Origin: Sorex araneus
Lineage: Eukaryota; Chordata; Mammalia; Eulipotyphla; Soricidae
Assembly (NCBI RefSeq): GCF_027595985.1
Contig: NC_073304.1
Coordinates: forward strand, 138,615,262-138,679,261
Length of the DNA: 64,000 bases
Direction: 5' to 3'
In this document: positions 1 through 11,443 of the stretch, one piece after another
Numbering within the stretch: the first letter of the stretch is position 1
Layout of the letters: the number at the start of each line of letters is the position of its first letter
The notes under the pieces: generated by a model
What the model was told of the DNA's origin: nothing
The model's input: only the letters and a program-made list of their open reading frames with translations
Databases searched by the model: none
Made by a program: the position numbers and the translations under genes

Positions 1-838
1 GGTTGGCAACTACACCACCTCTGCTTCACTGATGACATCGTTCTAATAACACCAAACATTAGCCAAGTGGCACAAATGCTGACTGACTTCGACTGCAAGT
101 GTGGAAAGATCGGACTGCAGCTGAATCTCACCAAGATTCATGAAAAACAAACTAGTCTCTGACATTCCATTTCCTTGCAATAGAACGAACATCTCCAAAT
201 GCAGCAGCTATGTGTACCTGGGTCGAGAACTCAACATGACAAATGACCTGGCACCTGAACTGCAAAGAAGGAAGAGGGCAGTGTGGAACACCTTCAAGAG
301 CATCGAAGAAGTTGTTAAGAGGATGAAGAACCTTCAGTTCCAGGCACATCTTTTCAACTCCACCATTCTTCCTGCACTAATATACACCTCAGAGACCTGG
401 GACCTACGAAAACAGAATGAGAACGCTATTCAGGTATCCCAAAAAGGAATCAAAAAAGCTATGCTTCGAGTATCACATTTCACTCATGTGAGAGAAGGAA
501 TCTGGAGTTCTGACCTTTGTCGTCGATCAAGAATCAGAGACATTGTCTCATTTGCCAAGGCGTTGAAAATCAGATGGGCCGGACATGCAATTCAATATAG
601 AGACAACCATTGGACTAGAGCTGTTACCGACTGGATTCCACGGGACGTCAAAAGACCGCTTGGTTGCCCACCTACGAGATGGTCATACTTCATCAAAACT
701 CTGGACGAGCGGTTTGAGGCTCTTCGTGTTCCTGGAGCAAGTAGGTACCATTGGGCTACACTAGCACATGACAGGGACAAATGGAGATGTTACTGGCGCC
801 TGTTTGAGCAAATCGAAGATCAACAAGGTGACAAGTGA
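1..838 (+). pseudogene. RTE-clade LINE fragment: reverse transcriptase C-terminal part, frameshifted
   Basis: This is the 3' part of a non-LTR retrotransposon and is cut by the left window edge. Frame 1 reads F-T-D-D-I-V at 25-42, which fits the catalytic Y/F-x-D-D motif of reverse transcriptases. That frame stops near 156. The homologous reading continues in frame 2 from about 140 as 232 residues, so there is a frameshift near 130-140. The second part has the layout I associate with RTE/BovB-like C-termini: a leucine-rich region with LIYTSETW, an RIRD..KIRWAGH block, and a GCPPTRW block. It ends with GTGACAA-type short repeats rather than poly-A, as RTE elements do. The last ~60 bases match the 3' end of the local SINE-B family. 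The copy is defective and is not a host gene. Clade assignment is from motif recall. Confidence 0.8.
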
Positions 839-1214
839 CAAGTGACTAAATAAGAAAAATAAGAATAGTAAGAGCTGAAAAATTAGTTTTAATCCCAACA
901 TTAAGTTAGGGTTACATTACTGATCAGACCTAAAGTTCCACTAGTTTCACATGCCAATATTAAAGCTTTAAGGTAGAAACTCTCATGCAATCAAAATTTT
1001 AAGGTAGAGGTACACAAAGGGAAAGGAGTAAATAGACCAATTTTTATTTATATTTGACCAAAATCTGGTCCAGGTGAAGATAAACATAAAAAAATAACAT
1101 AAGCATAAAGTTAGATAGTCCTGTGAAAATAGTTGTACACATTGAAAATTATGACTTATAAGTCAAACTTAACATTGAATGGAAAGAACAAATATTAGGA
1201 CTAAAATCTATCAT
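839..1214. other. AT-rich stretch, nothing recognised
   Basis: I see no open reading frame, RNA gene or recognisable repeat here. It is AT-rich spacer between the RTE end and the first SINE. Confidence 0.5.
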
Positions 1215-1228
1215 AGAATTCAAGGGTG

Positions 1229-1418
1229 GGGGCTGGAGTGATAGCACAGCAGGTAGGGCATTTGCCTGGCACGAGGCTGACCCTTGATTGATTCCCAGCA
1301 TCCCATATGGTCCCCCGAGAACCGCCAGGAGTGATTCCTGAGTGCAAAGCCAGGAGTAATCCCTGAGCATCACCGGGTGTGATCCAAAAAACAAACAAAA
1401 AAAAAGGCAAAAATAAAA
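1229..1418 (+). mobile_element. SINE-A (SOR-type), full length
   Basis: A tRNA-like head begins at the GGCTGGAGTGATAGCAC motif and is followed by the body and an A-rich tail. A 14-bp target-site duplication, AGAATTCAAGGGTG, flanks it at 1215-1228 and 1419-1432, which proves retroposition. The B-box region is slightly degraded. Confidence 0.93.
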
Positions 1419-1496
1419 AGAATTCAAGGGTGATTCAACAGTAGAAAATCCATCTGTATAATCTACTATGTTAACTGATTTAAAAAGGGCAAATTC

Positions 1497-1670
1497 AGGG
1501 CTAGAGTGATAGCACAGCACTAGCGGGTAGGGCATTTGCCTTGCACGCAACCAACCTGGGTTCAAATCCCAGCATCCCATATGGTCCCTTAAGCACCACA
1601 AGGAGTAATTCCTGAGTGCAGAGCCAGGAGTAACCCATGTTCATCGCCGGGTGTGACCCAAAAAGAAAAA
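1497..1670 (+). mobile_element. SINE-A with target-site duplication
   Basis: The element has a tRNA-like head, a body and a short A-rich tail. The direct repeats AAAGGGCAAATTC and AAAGGGCAAACTC (1484-1496, 1671-1683) differ by one base. A small insertion in the A-box region makes the head longer than in other copies. Confidence 0.9.
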
Positions 1671-1683
1671 AAAGGGCAAACTC

Positions 1684-2216
1684 CTATAGCATATCCAAAA
1701 GTTACTTAATAAAAATGAATACTCACTACTGGTAAAAATTCTTAGTGAACTATGACAAGAAATTTCCTTAACTTGTTAAAGAATATCAGATAGGAGGCAG
1801 AATATTAGAAACCTTTCAAACATCAGGTTTCTAATATTCTTGCTCTGTCTTGTTTAATCATTGCCAATAGCTGATAATTTTTTTAAGAGAGAAAAAGCAC
1901 AGGATCAGGGGACTAGCAACTTCATGGACTGAGCCCTGACTGCCCTCAGCTTACAGTATTTGTTGATTAGAACCATTAAACATCAGGAGAACTACATTCT
2001 TCAGTTTGTTTGTTGATTTTTTTTTACTTTTAAATCCAGGAAATGTCAAAATTAGGATTTAGTATTAAGCATTTAACACAAAGAAAACAAATTGTCATTA
2101 TTTATGGTTTATTTAATGTCCATTCAACTATTTAAAAAATATAAGTTAAATATTAGAAGTATTGAGAGTTCTGTGTGGAGGCAATTTATAAGACTAATAT
2201 ATGATATGAATGTTTG
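1684..2216. other. AT-rich spacer
   Basis: No gene-like signal is visible. A short inverted repeat lies at about 1807-1843, where AGAAACCT...CAAACATCAGGTTTCT can fold back. Otherwise I recognise nothing. Confidence 0.45.
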
Positions 2217-2395
2217 GGCCAGAGAGATAGTACATGAGGTAAGGCATTGTCTTTCATGTGGCCATAAGCCTACTTCAAATCCTCAGCATCACATATATAT
2301 TCTCTGAGCACTACCATGGGTCACCCCTGAGCACTGAGTCAGGAAGAAAACCTGGGAAATACTGGGTGTGGCCCTAAAAATAAAACAAAAAAAGA
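2217..2395 (+). mobile_element. Degenerate SINE-A
   Basis: It keeps the order of SINE-A landmarks (GGGCCAGAGAGATAGTAC head, AATCCTCAGCATC, CCTGAGCACTGAG, GGTGTGGCCC, A-rich tail) with many substitutions. It is an old copy. Confidence 0.75.
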
Positions 2396-2639
2396 AAGAA
2401 AAAAATTAGTTGCTTAACTTTACCTTGCATAATTACAAAATATAATAAATATAATGCATTAATAAAACCATAAAGGTAAGTACATAAGCAATGCATGGAC
2501 TCTAAATGAAGAGAAATATAAAGCTGCTTTAAAGGGTGCAAAATTAGACCTAAAGGATTATGAAAATTGCTATATTCATAAGGGAGAAGAATCAATATTG
2601 TAAAGATTTAGAGTCTCCACAAACTGAATATCAAAAAAT

Positions 2640-2855
2640 GGGTAGTGCATTTGCCTTGCACGCGGCTAACCCGGGCTTGATTCCACTGTCCCTCTCAGAG
2701 AGCCCAGCAAGCTACTGAGAGTATCCCGCCTGCATGGCAGAGCCTGGCAAGCTACCCGTGGTGTATTCAATGTGCCAAAACAGTAACAAGTCTCACAATG
2801 AGACGTTACTGGTGCCAGCTCGAGCAAATCAATGAACAACGGGACCACAGTGGTT
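2640..2855 (+). mobile_element. SINE-B, slightly 5'-truncated
   Basis: It starts inside the tRNA-like head and then has the SINE-B core (AGAGCCCAGCAAGCTAC, GAGCCTGGCAAGCTACCC, ATGCCAAAACAGTAACAAG). It ends in the RTE-like segment GACGTTACTGGTGCC...GAGCAAATCAATGAACAAC. There is no poly-A tail. Confidence 0.88.
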
Positions 2856-3055
2856 AAAATACTATAGCAAGAGTAACTTAAAAGGTGGCATAAGAATGGA
2901 TGTCCATATAAAAATGAACAAATAAATTTAAAGCAGTATGTAAGATCAAGTAAGCAAATTAAGTAAATAAGACCAAGAGAGGTCAAGTGTATCAGTTTCC
3001 ACACCGGACATTCTACATCGTGAAAATAGTATTTCAAGCCCAAAGTGACAATACA

Positions 3056-3205
3056 GGGTATGTTACTTGCATGTGACTAACTGGTTTGATCCCTTGGTAC
3101 CATATGTGGTCTCCTGAGACTCACCGTGAGTGTCCCTAAGCACAGAACCAAGTGTAAGCCCTAAGCACCACCAGGTATGGTGCCATAAAATAAAAATAAA
3201 TAAAA
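3056..3205 (+). mobile_element. Degenerate SINE-A
   Basis: It retains CTTGCATGTG..TTTGATCCC, CATATGTGGTCTCCTGAG and a GGTATGGTGCC end with an A/T-rich tail. The head is missing, so this is an old, partial copy. Confidence 0.6.
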
Positions 3206-3351
3206 GTAGTATTCCATTTCTGTGGACTAGTTGAACAAATTGTTCTGAGAAAAACATACATTTTGGGGAGAAAACATTTGATACCTGACGACATACAAAA
3301 CCATACAAAACCAACTCCACTTGAAATCTCAGTGGTAAAGAAGGCCTTCTT

Positions 3352-3531
3352 TTTTTTTTTTTTTTTTGCTTTTTGGGTCACACCTGGCGATGCACAGGGG
3401 TTACTCCTGGCTCTGCACTCAGGAATTACCCCTGGCTGTGCTCAGGGGACCATATGGGATGCTGGGATTTGAACCCGGGTCGGCCGCGTGCAAGGCAAAC
3501 GCCCTACCCGCTGTGCTATCGCTCCAGCCCC
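3352..3531 (-). mobile_element. SINE-A, young copy with 13-bp TSD
   Basis: On the + strand it reads poly-T, then CTTTTTGGGTCACACC, ending in GCTATCGCTCCAGCCCC. The target-site duplication AGAAGGCCTTCTT lies at 3339-3351 and 3532-3544. The B box (reverse of GGTTCAAATCC) is intact. Little divergence suggests a recent insertion. Confidence 0.95.
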
Positions 3532-3544
3532 AGAAGGCCTTCTT

Positions 3545-4425
3545 AAGTAAATTTACAGTGCTATAACCACCCAAAAAGGATTGATAAATTTATTTTGTTG
3601 AAGTATCATCTAGGCAGTGTGCATCTAGTACATAGCATCTAGTATGTGCTTTGCACGTGAGGCCATGGGTTTGGTTTTAACATCATAAATAAGCAAATAA
3701 ATACATAAGCATAATTCATTAACATTTTTAATATTAAAACATAAACTAATCAATACTATGGGTTAAAAAAAATTAACCCAGAAGACTTTTTCACATGAAC
3801 ATATTTTCAATTAATGAAGAGAACATGTGAAAAACTACCAAAATCAGAAAGAGGTAAACAAAATGAAACTGAAGCAAGCAATAAGTAAATGTGTATATCA
3901 CAGAAGAGGAAGCAAGAAAACCAAAAAAACATGTGAAAAGAAACATCCCAACTTTGGATTTTTTGTTCTCTTGTTTCATGGAATTTACTCCTTTCTCTGG
4001 AGAAGTTCACATTTTCTCCTAAAAGAAAATTTTATTTTTTCCTCCTTCCAAGATCTTTTGTCCTTAACTAAAGGTGCTTTAGTTTAGGTGACGACTTGTG
4101 ACAATTTGGGGAACTGTCATTTTTCTCAGTCTCTCTCATGTAGATAGAAGGCCTATGTGTCATTAAACTTCTTTTTTTCCCGTATTAATCTGTCTTGTAC
4201 GAGAGCACTGGGAGTGAGTGACAGTTAAGAACACAGAAGGATGGGGGAAACATTTTTTGCACCGTAGCTTAAATATAATGGTTTTATTTCTGGTCTTCAT
4301 TCTGTTCTTTCAATTTATAAATCTAAACTATTGTCATCACCACTCTCTGTAATTGGATAGAGTTCTTTAGTTTAATTTGAAATATAGAACTGTTAGTACT
4401 CCAAAATTATCTTTTAAAATAGCCT
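3545..4425. other. AT-rich spacer
   Basis: No supported gene is present. Short open frames here (for example 3827-4087) have no recognisable domain, and their codon content simply follows the AT-rich base composition. Confidence 0.45.
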
Positions 4426-4763
4426 TGGTCTGTCTGCCCCTGGCAGGTAGGCTTGAACGGTGGTGGGAAATTTCGAGCAAAACATAATGCCCAAAATTAG
4501 AGAGACAACATTGGGGAAATTATCACAGAGGGAGGGTGAGTATTGGGATGTGGGTGGTGGAAAATTTGCACTGATGGAGGCATGGGTGTTCCATCATTGT
4601 GTGGTTGAATCTAATCTCAAACATGAAAGTTTTGTAACTCTATCTCACAGTGATAGAATAAAAAAAAAAATAATGTGGAGTTCATGCCAAATTCAAACAG
4701 CTTAATCATGGCTGAACAAATAGCAGTACTCCTACATTATTAAAAGTAAATAAATAAATAAAA
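4426..4763 (+). mobile_element. L1-like 3' end (Z type) with A-rich tail
   Basis: It contains the ordered motifs shared by several elements in this window: CATAATGCCCAAAA, a GGTGGTGGAAA..GCACTGATGGAGG block, CATTGTGTGG, GTTTTGTAACTCTATCTCACAGTGAT, AATAAAAA, TAATGTGGAGTTCATGCC and GCAGTACTCCTACATTA. It ends in a (TAAA)n tail. The same 3' end is seen at about 9216-9545, 26961-27337 and 30088-30165. Confidence 0.65.
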
Positions 4764-6617
4764 TAGCTTTGTCATTTTTGCCTCTTGTACTTGTCTATTT
4801 CTGCAAAAATTCTGATGAGTATTTTGAGAATGATAATTTTGGAAATATAAATTTGAGGAATCTTAACATTGAAGAATAGACTTCCCCAAGAAGTTCAAAC
4901 AGACATCCCAAAGCACATCACTTGGCATGTGAATTCTTTTGTGCTGAGGTCAATCAAGGCTTTGCAGGCTCATAAGAAATCTCTGTTTTTCTCTTAACTA
5001 CCTAAAAGAATGAAAATTAGGGGTATTAGCTAGAATTAAGGCTTTCATCTCTATTGAAGAAACCTAGGCCTATGGCAGGGCAGATATATAATTACAGTGT
5101 CTGATCTGTGTCACATAAGAGTCACCATCTCCATGGCATGTAAAATCCCTTCTCTTTTGTGAGGCCCCAGATACTTTTTCTTATCTCAGCATATGTGTGT
5201 GTGTGTGTCTGTGTGTGTATCTTGAGGGTGTATGCACACACACACCCTATTTGTTCTCATTGACCTTGGAATCCATATTTATATGAATTATCCATATGTA
5301 TGTAATTAAATTTGTTTTCTCATGGCTCATATGCTTGAATTTAATTTGATTGATTAAACAGCAGTCTAAGAAGAACCCAACAGCATATGAGGAACTTTTT
5401 GGGTTTTTTTACATTAAAATAGTAAATGTATCAAAGTTCATCTTATTAAATTCACAAGTGTGGGATATTGATCCAGGTGCCTAGATAATCTTATAGTACA
5501 TTTCATTGATTTTTTTGAAAACCTTTCTACCGTATAAGTCTTGCTTATCTGATAGGAATTTTTCACCGAATTTCCCTACCTTTCTGACTATGGCAATGCT
5601 TTCTAAATTTTAATTTCTAGCATAGACAAGGGAATTGATAGTTATAATAATTTTATTCAGACAAAATATATGTAGCATAAAATTCACTGAAGTAGCAATC
5701 CAAGTAGTAAAGAAACAAAATTAGGAAACAAATGAAAAATAGTAACTGGTAAATTGCTCATTTAATTAGTAAAATATAGTTTTCATCCATCAAATTGACA
5801 AAATCTACAAGAATTGCTATGCAGATGGTAAAGTCAAGGGGAGATAAGTATTATTATATGGACTCTTGATAAAGGGGTAAATAGATAAAGACTTCAATTG
5901 AAGAGAAGTTCATCTTAGGTTTCAAAAATTGAACGTACGTATTTTCTTCACTCCCCAAGTTTAACATTTTAATGATCTATCTTGGAGCAATATTTACTCA
6001 TTTGTGCAAGAATCATGTCCAAGGATATTGACAGAAGTCTCCTTGCCACAGGAAGCTAACTCTATCACGGAAAGGCAAATGTAGAAATAATCTCTCTTGC
6101 CGTCAGACTGTTGGGAAAATGCAATACAACAAAGCTTGGTACGGATCTGTGGGTCAGGCCATTTCAGATGTTCTGCTGAGTGAAGAAAGCAAGTTGATGA
6201 CAGACTGTTCTATTTATGGTTTGAAAATTATAGGGGTCTGTACTAAATAAGCTATATTTATATTTATTAATTGATTAGTGTGTTTGTATGTGGTGTGCAA
6301 GCATAAAGAACAAACTCTGAAAGGACATATTCCAAAGCAGCCTTAGGGTTTAAGGTGGTGAGGAGAAAAAAATTGCAAGAGAATAATGACTAAGAAGATG
6401 ACAGGAGAATGATGATTAAGTTTTCTCTCTAATCTTTACTTCTTTAAAGTAAGAAGAAAATACTCCCAGATAATTTGTGTAGTTCAACTACTTTTAAGAA
6501 ATCATCACTTCAATGGTTGGATTAAAGAGTAGTAGGAAAATTAACTAGGAACATTTTTTTCCTTTCTTATACCTTTTTGAATTGTTTTCCCAATAAATTT
6601 TCTTTTGTTTTTTTAGA
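4764..6617. other. Long AT-rich stretch, mostly unrecognised
   Basis: No gene is supported. The part at about 6130-6480 has phrases reminiscent of very old mammalian L1 3' regions (GAGTGAAGAAAGCAAGTTGA, CTATTTATGGTTT, CTGAAAGGACATATTCC), but I cannot confirm this without a repeat search. Confidence 0.35.
5192..5250. repeat. TG/CA dinucleotide repeats in opposite orientation
   Basis: An interrupted (TG)n run is followed about 20 bases later by a short (CA)n run, so the two could pair as a small hairpin. Confidence 0.85.
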
Positions 6618-6834
6618 TAATCAGAAAACAAAATGCAGCATTTTTTTATTCCTGCACATTCAGTCAACCAGAAGATTGACCCAGGGGCCATTTGTGCCAA
6701 GGACCAGGGCCCAGAGGGGCTCCAGTCCCCTGGCAGCAGCAAGGAGCTCTTACAGAGCCATGCCACAACTGCTGCCTCTGTGGCTGCCAGCATCACCTTG
6801 GCTACCTGCAGACACTCCTACCACTGCCTCTCAG
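6618..6834 (+). other. Exon-like GC-rich island, unconfirmed
   Basis: A 217-base segment that is clearly GC-richer than its surroundings is bounded by a strong acceptor-like signal (pyrimidine run ending TTTTTTTAG at 6617) and a donor-like CTCAG|GTGAGA at 6834/6835. Two forward frames are open across it. I recognise no protein family in either frame. It could be an exon of an unknown transcript, a fragment of an old repeat, or chance. Confidence 0.2.
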
Positions 6835-7574
6835 GTGAGAGAACTCCCTCCCCATCAGGTTGCAATGCTTATTAATATAAGATGAGCAGAGAAGCAAAGG
6901 AAAGTAAAATACAGCAGGCCAGGCCTTCCAAAGGAGAAGTCTCTTTTCCTTGGGATCAACACCAGGCCTGTCCCTCTCGTTAATCTGGCTCTTGCAATTT
7001 TTCTCTCTGGACACATTTCGGATAAGTTCCAGGCAACTGAGTAAAAGAATTGTTAGATGCAATGTCTTGTTGCACTTCCTTTCACATTAGCGTTTGTGTT
7101 CCAGGCATATCAAGGCCCTTGTTTCTCTCTGGCCTCAATGTGAACTTCCCTGTGAAAGGTCCTGCAATGGCTTTTAGCTTCCCTCCAAAACACCCTTCAA
7201 CTTCCCCACAATGTGCTCAAGAATTTTGGTTTGAGCCTTGACACTCATCCGGATGTAGTATTTTCTTTCTCAGAGGAAGTCCTCATGCCCATGACTGATT
7301 GCACCAAGGGAAATGGGGCTCCATCTAGCAAATTCACCAAAACACCTAATTCACTTGGATGTCTCTTTCCTATTCCTGGCTGGAGCCTTCCACAGATCTA
7401 GCATTTCCATTAGCCATTTTATTTGAAGCATAGACTTGTGGTCCATCTTTTTTCCACTAATTTTTTATGACTCCTCCTGGCTATGAACAGAGCACAATTC
7501 CTGATTGTATAGGGTGTGTCTCTCTTAGAATATTCAATTCTTTTATTTTTTCTCCTCCTCCCCCTCCTCCTCTT
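6835..7574. other. Mixed-composition spacer
   Basis: No repeat or gene is recognised. Several short open frames (7050-7241, 7213-7401) overlap without any domain signature. Confidence 0.4.
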
Positions 7575-7722
7575 TCTCTTCTTTTTGGTTTTGGGTCACA
7601 CCTTACTCAGAGCTCATCCTGTTGGGGCACAGATGGACCATATAGGTTGCTGGGGATTGAGTCCAGGTCATCAACCACTGTGCAAGACAACTTCCTTGCT
7701 CACTGTACTATTTCTGGCACTA
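7575..7722 (-). mobile_element. Degenerate SINE-A
   Basis: It reads GGTTTTGGGTCACACC, then GGACCATATAGG.TGCTGGGGATTGAG and GTGCAAGACAACTTCC..CTGTACTATTTCTGGC. This follows the SINE-A order on the minus strand, with gaps. Confidence 0.65.
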
Positions 7723-8220
7723 GTATAGCCAATTCTAAAGAACACTAAGTACTAGTTAGTAGTACTGCTATAAATAAACCTATAATAGTTAAACAAAAGA
7801 AATCTGTGCTAGGAATATTAAAGCTACTCAAAACCTGGGGTGTTTTTTTTTTGTTAGCTGATAATTAACTTGTTCAGCATGTAAGAATTTTGGTATATCA
7901 TAATTTTATTTTAATAAAGATGGACCTCCCCAAGTGGTGCTCAGGAAAGCCAGGAGTCAATCCTGGGTCAACTGAGACAGCTGTTTAACACTAGGATTTG
8001 AGTATTTGGTGCTACGTAGTGCTAGGTTTCACCAGGGTCACGTCACTGCTGTTTAGGGTCCACAAAGCTATACCCAGCGTACATTGGAGACCATAGGAAT
8101 CTGGGGATCAAATGTGAGTCATCCTGTTCGTCTTGTAGGAACTAAAACCTCAGGTCCTATCATAATGTCTTAGAAAATGACATCAGCAGATGTTAAGTTA
8201 AAGCAATGCTGACTTTGTTT
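7723..8220. other. Spacer with weak repeat resemblance
   Basis: Phrases such as AGTGGTGCTCAGGAAAGCCAG and GGGGATCAAATGTGAGTCA resemble scrambled SINE-A pieces, but I cannot delimit an element. Confidence 0.3.
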
Positions 8221-8436
8221 CCTAAGATATAAAAAACTATTCAGGCAGGGGAGGGTGCCACCAGCAGGTCAATCTGTACCCGCAGGGAGAGTGCATCAGC
8301 AATCTGATGGTGCCTTCGAGCTTTCTGATATCCCAAAATTGCCTCTGTGCTTCTGGCCAGACCCCAACAACTCGGGACCAAGTTTCCTGAGAAATTAAAT
8401 GGCCCAAAGTGGTCACGTCCACAAGCTTATTTATTC

Positions 8437-9130
8437 AGCCTTGCTTTAGAGACCCATAAATAAATCTTGAAAGAGATCAAAAGCCATAGTTAATCTTGGA
8501 CCTGTACAAGGCTGAAGAGACCAGGGTAAATCAGATGAGGGCAGGCCAGCCTGGTGCCCACCCAAGCAGAGCCCCTGGAAGCCGTTTGCTCCCACAATCC
8601 AAAATTGGTGACATGCCCCCAGCCAGACTCCAGTGTCTCAGGATGGACTTCACTGAGATATTAACCTGTTGAAAAGTTGTACATGCGGCTTTTGTGACTG
8701 AAATTTCTAGGCTCTCTTGAAGTTGAGATGGGCTACCTATAGGATATAGGCTACCTATACCCTAGAAGCACTGGCAGTCACCCCCCACAAACCAACTCCA
8801 GTACCACCATACAAGCTCTTCTCCCAGCCTTGCTTCAGAGACACATAAATAAACCTCAAAAGAGTTCAAAAGCCGCAGTTAATCTCAGACCCATGCAAGG
8901 CTGAACAGATCTGGGTAAAACGGAGGGAGGTGAGTTAGCCTGGTGCCCGCCCAAGCAGAGCCCCCAAGAGATACTTGCTTCTGCAATTCAAAATCGCCAC
9001 CATGCTACCAGCTGGCTCCACCATCTCAGGATGGACCTCACCAAGATATAATCTGCTGGGAATTTAGATTTGCAGGTTTTGTGACTGAAATTCCAGGCTT
9101 TCCTTGGGGTAGGCTACCTCCCCTTACTTT
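8437..9130 (+). repeat. Two-copy tandem duplication, 388-bp period
   Basis: The landmarks recur in order: CAGCCTTGCTT, CAAAAGCC.CAGTTAATCT, CAAGGCTGAA, CCCAAGCAGAGCCCC, CATCTCAGGATGGAC..CAC..AGATAT and TTTTGTGACTGAAATT. The copies are diverged, so the duplication is not recent. Confidence 0.85.
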
Positions 9131-9288
9131 CCTGTCCTTCTAAAGCCTCATCAGTCATGTCCACACCCCAAAGCTGCCACCAATTAAAAAGTTACTCTAG
9201 CCTTCCAGATAAAAATACTGAAATCCCTGAACAAACACAATGATCTCTTAGTACTTGTATTGTAAACTATAATGCACAAAAGGAAAAG

Positions 9289-9321
<33 letters not shown>

Positions 9322-9333
9322 AGAGAGAGAGAG
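9289..9333 (+). repeat. (GA)n microsatellite inside composite Z
   Basis: A GA run interrupted once by AATGA. The same position in other Z-type 3' ends (26961-27337) is expanded into GA and GGAA repeats. Confidence 0.9.
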
Positions 9334-9547
9334 TGGTGAACACTGGTGGAGGGATAGGTGTTGGATCATTGTATTACTGAAATCCAATAATGAGAAGCTT
9401 TGTAATGGTCCATTTCATGGAAATTCAGTAATTTTTTTTTTAACAAAGTAATGTGTAGTTCATGGTTCATGCCCATTTCAGTCAGAGTTTAATCTTTGCT
9501 TGAGTAAATAGCAGCACGCCTACATTAAAAAAAAAAAAAAAAAAACT

Positions 9548-9714
9548 GGGGCTGGAGTGATAGCACAGCCGGTAGGGCGCTTGCCTTGCATGCGGCCGAC
9601 CCAGGTTCGATTCCCAGCATCCCATATGGTCCCCAGGGGTGGTTCCTGAGTGCAGAGCCAGGAGTGACCCCTGTGCATCGCCGGGTGTGACCCCGAAAAG
9701 CAAAAAAAAAAAAA
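9548..9714 (+). mobile_element. SINE-A inserted in the poly-A of composite Z
   Basis: It starts GGGGCTGGAGTGATAGCAC and ends CGGGTGTGACCCCGAAAAGC plus poly-A. It sits directly on the A tail at 9526-9545. A deletion removes part of the CCCTGAGCACCGCCAGG block. The B box GGTTCGATTCC is intact. Confidence 0.93.
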
Positions 9715-11400
9715 CTATACAGGAAGAGTCATATATATAAATCTTGTCTGATACAAGTTGATATTCTGGATTCCCAACATCTCTACAAAATGCCTATTTT
9801 GTGAACACAGAAAGTTATAGGAAATTTTACACAAGAAAGAAAATAATCCTTTTCCTTTTTCTTTTTGGGTATTTTTTTTCTGAAAGGGAAAATGTTTCCA
9901 TCTTCACCCTCATTAATTTTAATGGTTGGTAAAGTATTCTCATTATATTAGCCAAAAGAGTCTGAGCTAAATAGAGTAGAAAACCAAAGGCATTTGAAAT
10001 GGTTTCCTAGCCAGGAAGATATTGCAACCATCTCAGGAAAGTTTCTGGCCCCAGGAAAAACAAATGAAATCTTGGCCTCACAGAACCCAGGCAATGCTTT
10101 TCGCTTTTTTTCCCCTCTGAATGCTTAGAAGTGGAGTCACAGTTTATTTGTTGAATACAGTCTCCTTGTTTCTTGTAACCATAGAGTCTGCTTTTAGTTG
10201 AGTGTTTTTTTTTAAATGTCAGGCTGCCGCTGAGCCAATATTTATCATTTTAGAAATTTCCATGAGTCATAAAATAAACCTGCAACCCGCTGTACCTTCT
10301 ATGGGTTCTTCTTTCCTAGAGTTATTTCAAGTAAGAGGGAAAATGCTGAATCTGGATTCCAACACTCCACATTTATCAGGCTGTAGACATGCTTTCTCAC
10401 ATAGAGGATTCCTCTCTGATATTTCAAAGCCATTCATGGTGAGCTTCCTGCAGCCAGAACTGCCCTTCCTAATTCAGAGCCTGGACTCTGACCAGGAGGC
10501 CAGCACTGAGCTGTGAGAGAAAGGAAGCTGGAGAGGTTTGGAGGGAGGAAGTGACTAAATGGCTCAAGGGGCTGGGAGGGAAGTTTTCCACAGGAGGGAG
10601 ACTATAAATGAACAAGTAATTCTTCCACCTTCTGCATGGAAAATATCTCCAGGGGAACTCCTTTGAACAGTTGACTGAACTTATTGATCGAATGTTTTTA
10701 GAAGAGTGGGAATGCTCATAAGACCAGATGTGTTTGCCTCTCATTTACATGTAAGAAATGTGTGATGGTAACCCTTTTGCTGTCTTTGTGCCAAAAGATT
10801 CACTGTCTCAGATGTGGATATAGTTAAGAAAACCTTGTTAGTCTTCAACCTGGACAAATATAGTAACATTGATTTTTCTCTGAAAACAGGCCTGTGTCAA
10901 AAGCGCAAGGTCCAGAGTTCATAAATCAAAACTCAAGGACCTACCCTAGTATTACTATAACAAGATATTCTACAAATTTGCAAAACCTGTATTAGGTACC
11001 CAATAAATCTTTTAGAGATTCTACAGCTATCAACATCTTAGAACTGAAGCAGTTAACCTGACCAACATCTTCAATTTACAGGGAGGCCCAGAAAGGTATA
11101 ATTTATAAAAGGTCACACAGTCAGTCAGACTTGAACTTTTGACAAGGATTTCAAATGCTTCCATGGGAGACTAAAGTATTAGTTGATGAAAGAAATAATA
11201 GTCTTAGTGATAAAAGAGAAATGATTAAACTGAAATGACTATTGTTCTAATAGCTGTTTCTAGTGGAGCCATTTCCTGTCACAGGCAGAGCTATGAATTC
11301 AGCTGAGGCATCATTCAACAACCTTTCTCCCATCTCCAGGAGAAGAGAAAACTGAGAAGCAAACCGGAGCACTTTCTTGGTATAGGGGGAGGTGAGGAAA
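9715..11400. other. Low-repeat stretch, no gene recognised
   Basis: This is one of the longer stretches without an obvious repeat. Overlapping frames at 10202-10516 (+) and 10469-10744 (-) lack recognisable domains. It may be ordinary unique intergenic DNA. Confidence 0.4.
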
Positions 11401-11405
11401 CACCA

Positions 11406-11408
11406 TGC

Positions 11409-11443
<35 letters not shown>

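Larger units (their letters stand above)
8221..9545 (+). mobile_element. Composite retroposon Z: tandem 5' units plus L1-like 3' end
   Basis: The 5' part holds two diverged copies of a unit offset by 388 bp (CAGCCTTGCTTTAGAGACCC at 8437, CAGCCTTGCTTCAGAGACAC at 8825). After about 9184 it changes to the L1-like 3' end: ATAATGCACAAAAGG, a (GA)n run, GAACACTGGTGGAGGGATAGG, GAAGCTTTGTAATGG, TAATGTGTAGTTCATG and AGCAGCACGCCTACATT, then poly-A to 9545. GC-rich tandem 5' units joined to a 3' end shared with L1s suggest a non-autonomous L1-dependent element. Both copies contain CCCAAGCAGAGCCCC, also found in composite C. Confidence 0.55.

Noticed and set aside
140-838. 232-codon frame as a possible host gene
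   Set aside because: It matches the C-terminal part of RTE-type reverse transcriptase and is in a different frame from the catalytic motif just upstream.
3263-3566. Many short frames with phrases like FWVTPGDAQGLLLALHSGITPG or GCWDLNPGRPRARQ
   Set aside because: These are SINE-A translations and recur at dozens of places in both orientations.
8437-9130. CRISPR-like or satellite array
   Set aside because: There are only two diverged 388-bp copies inside a retroposon, and the organism is a mammal.
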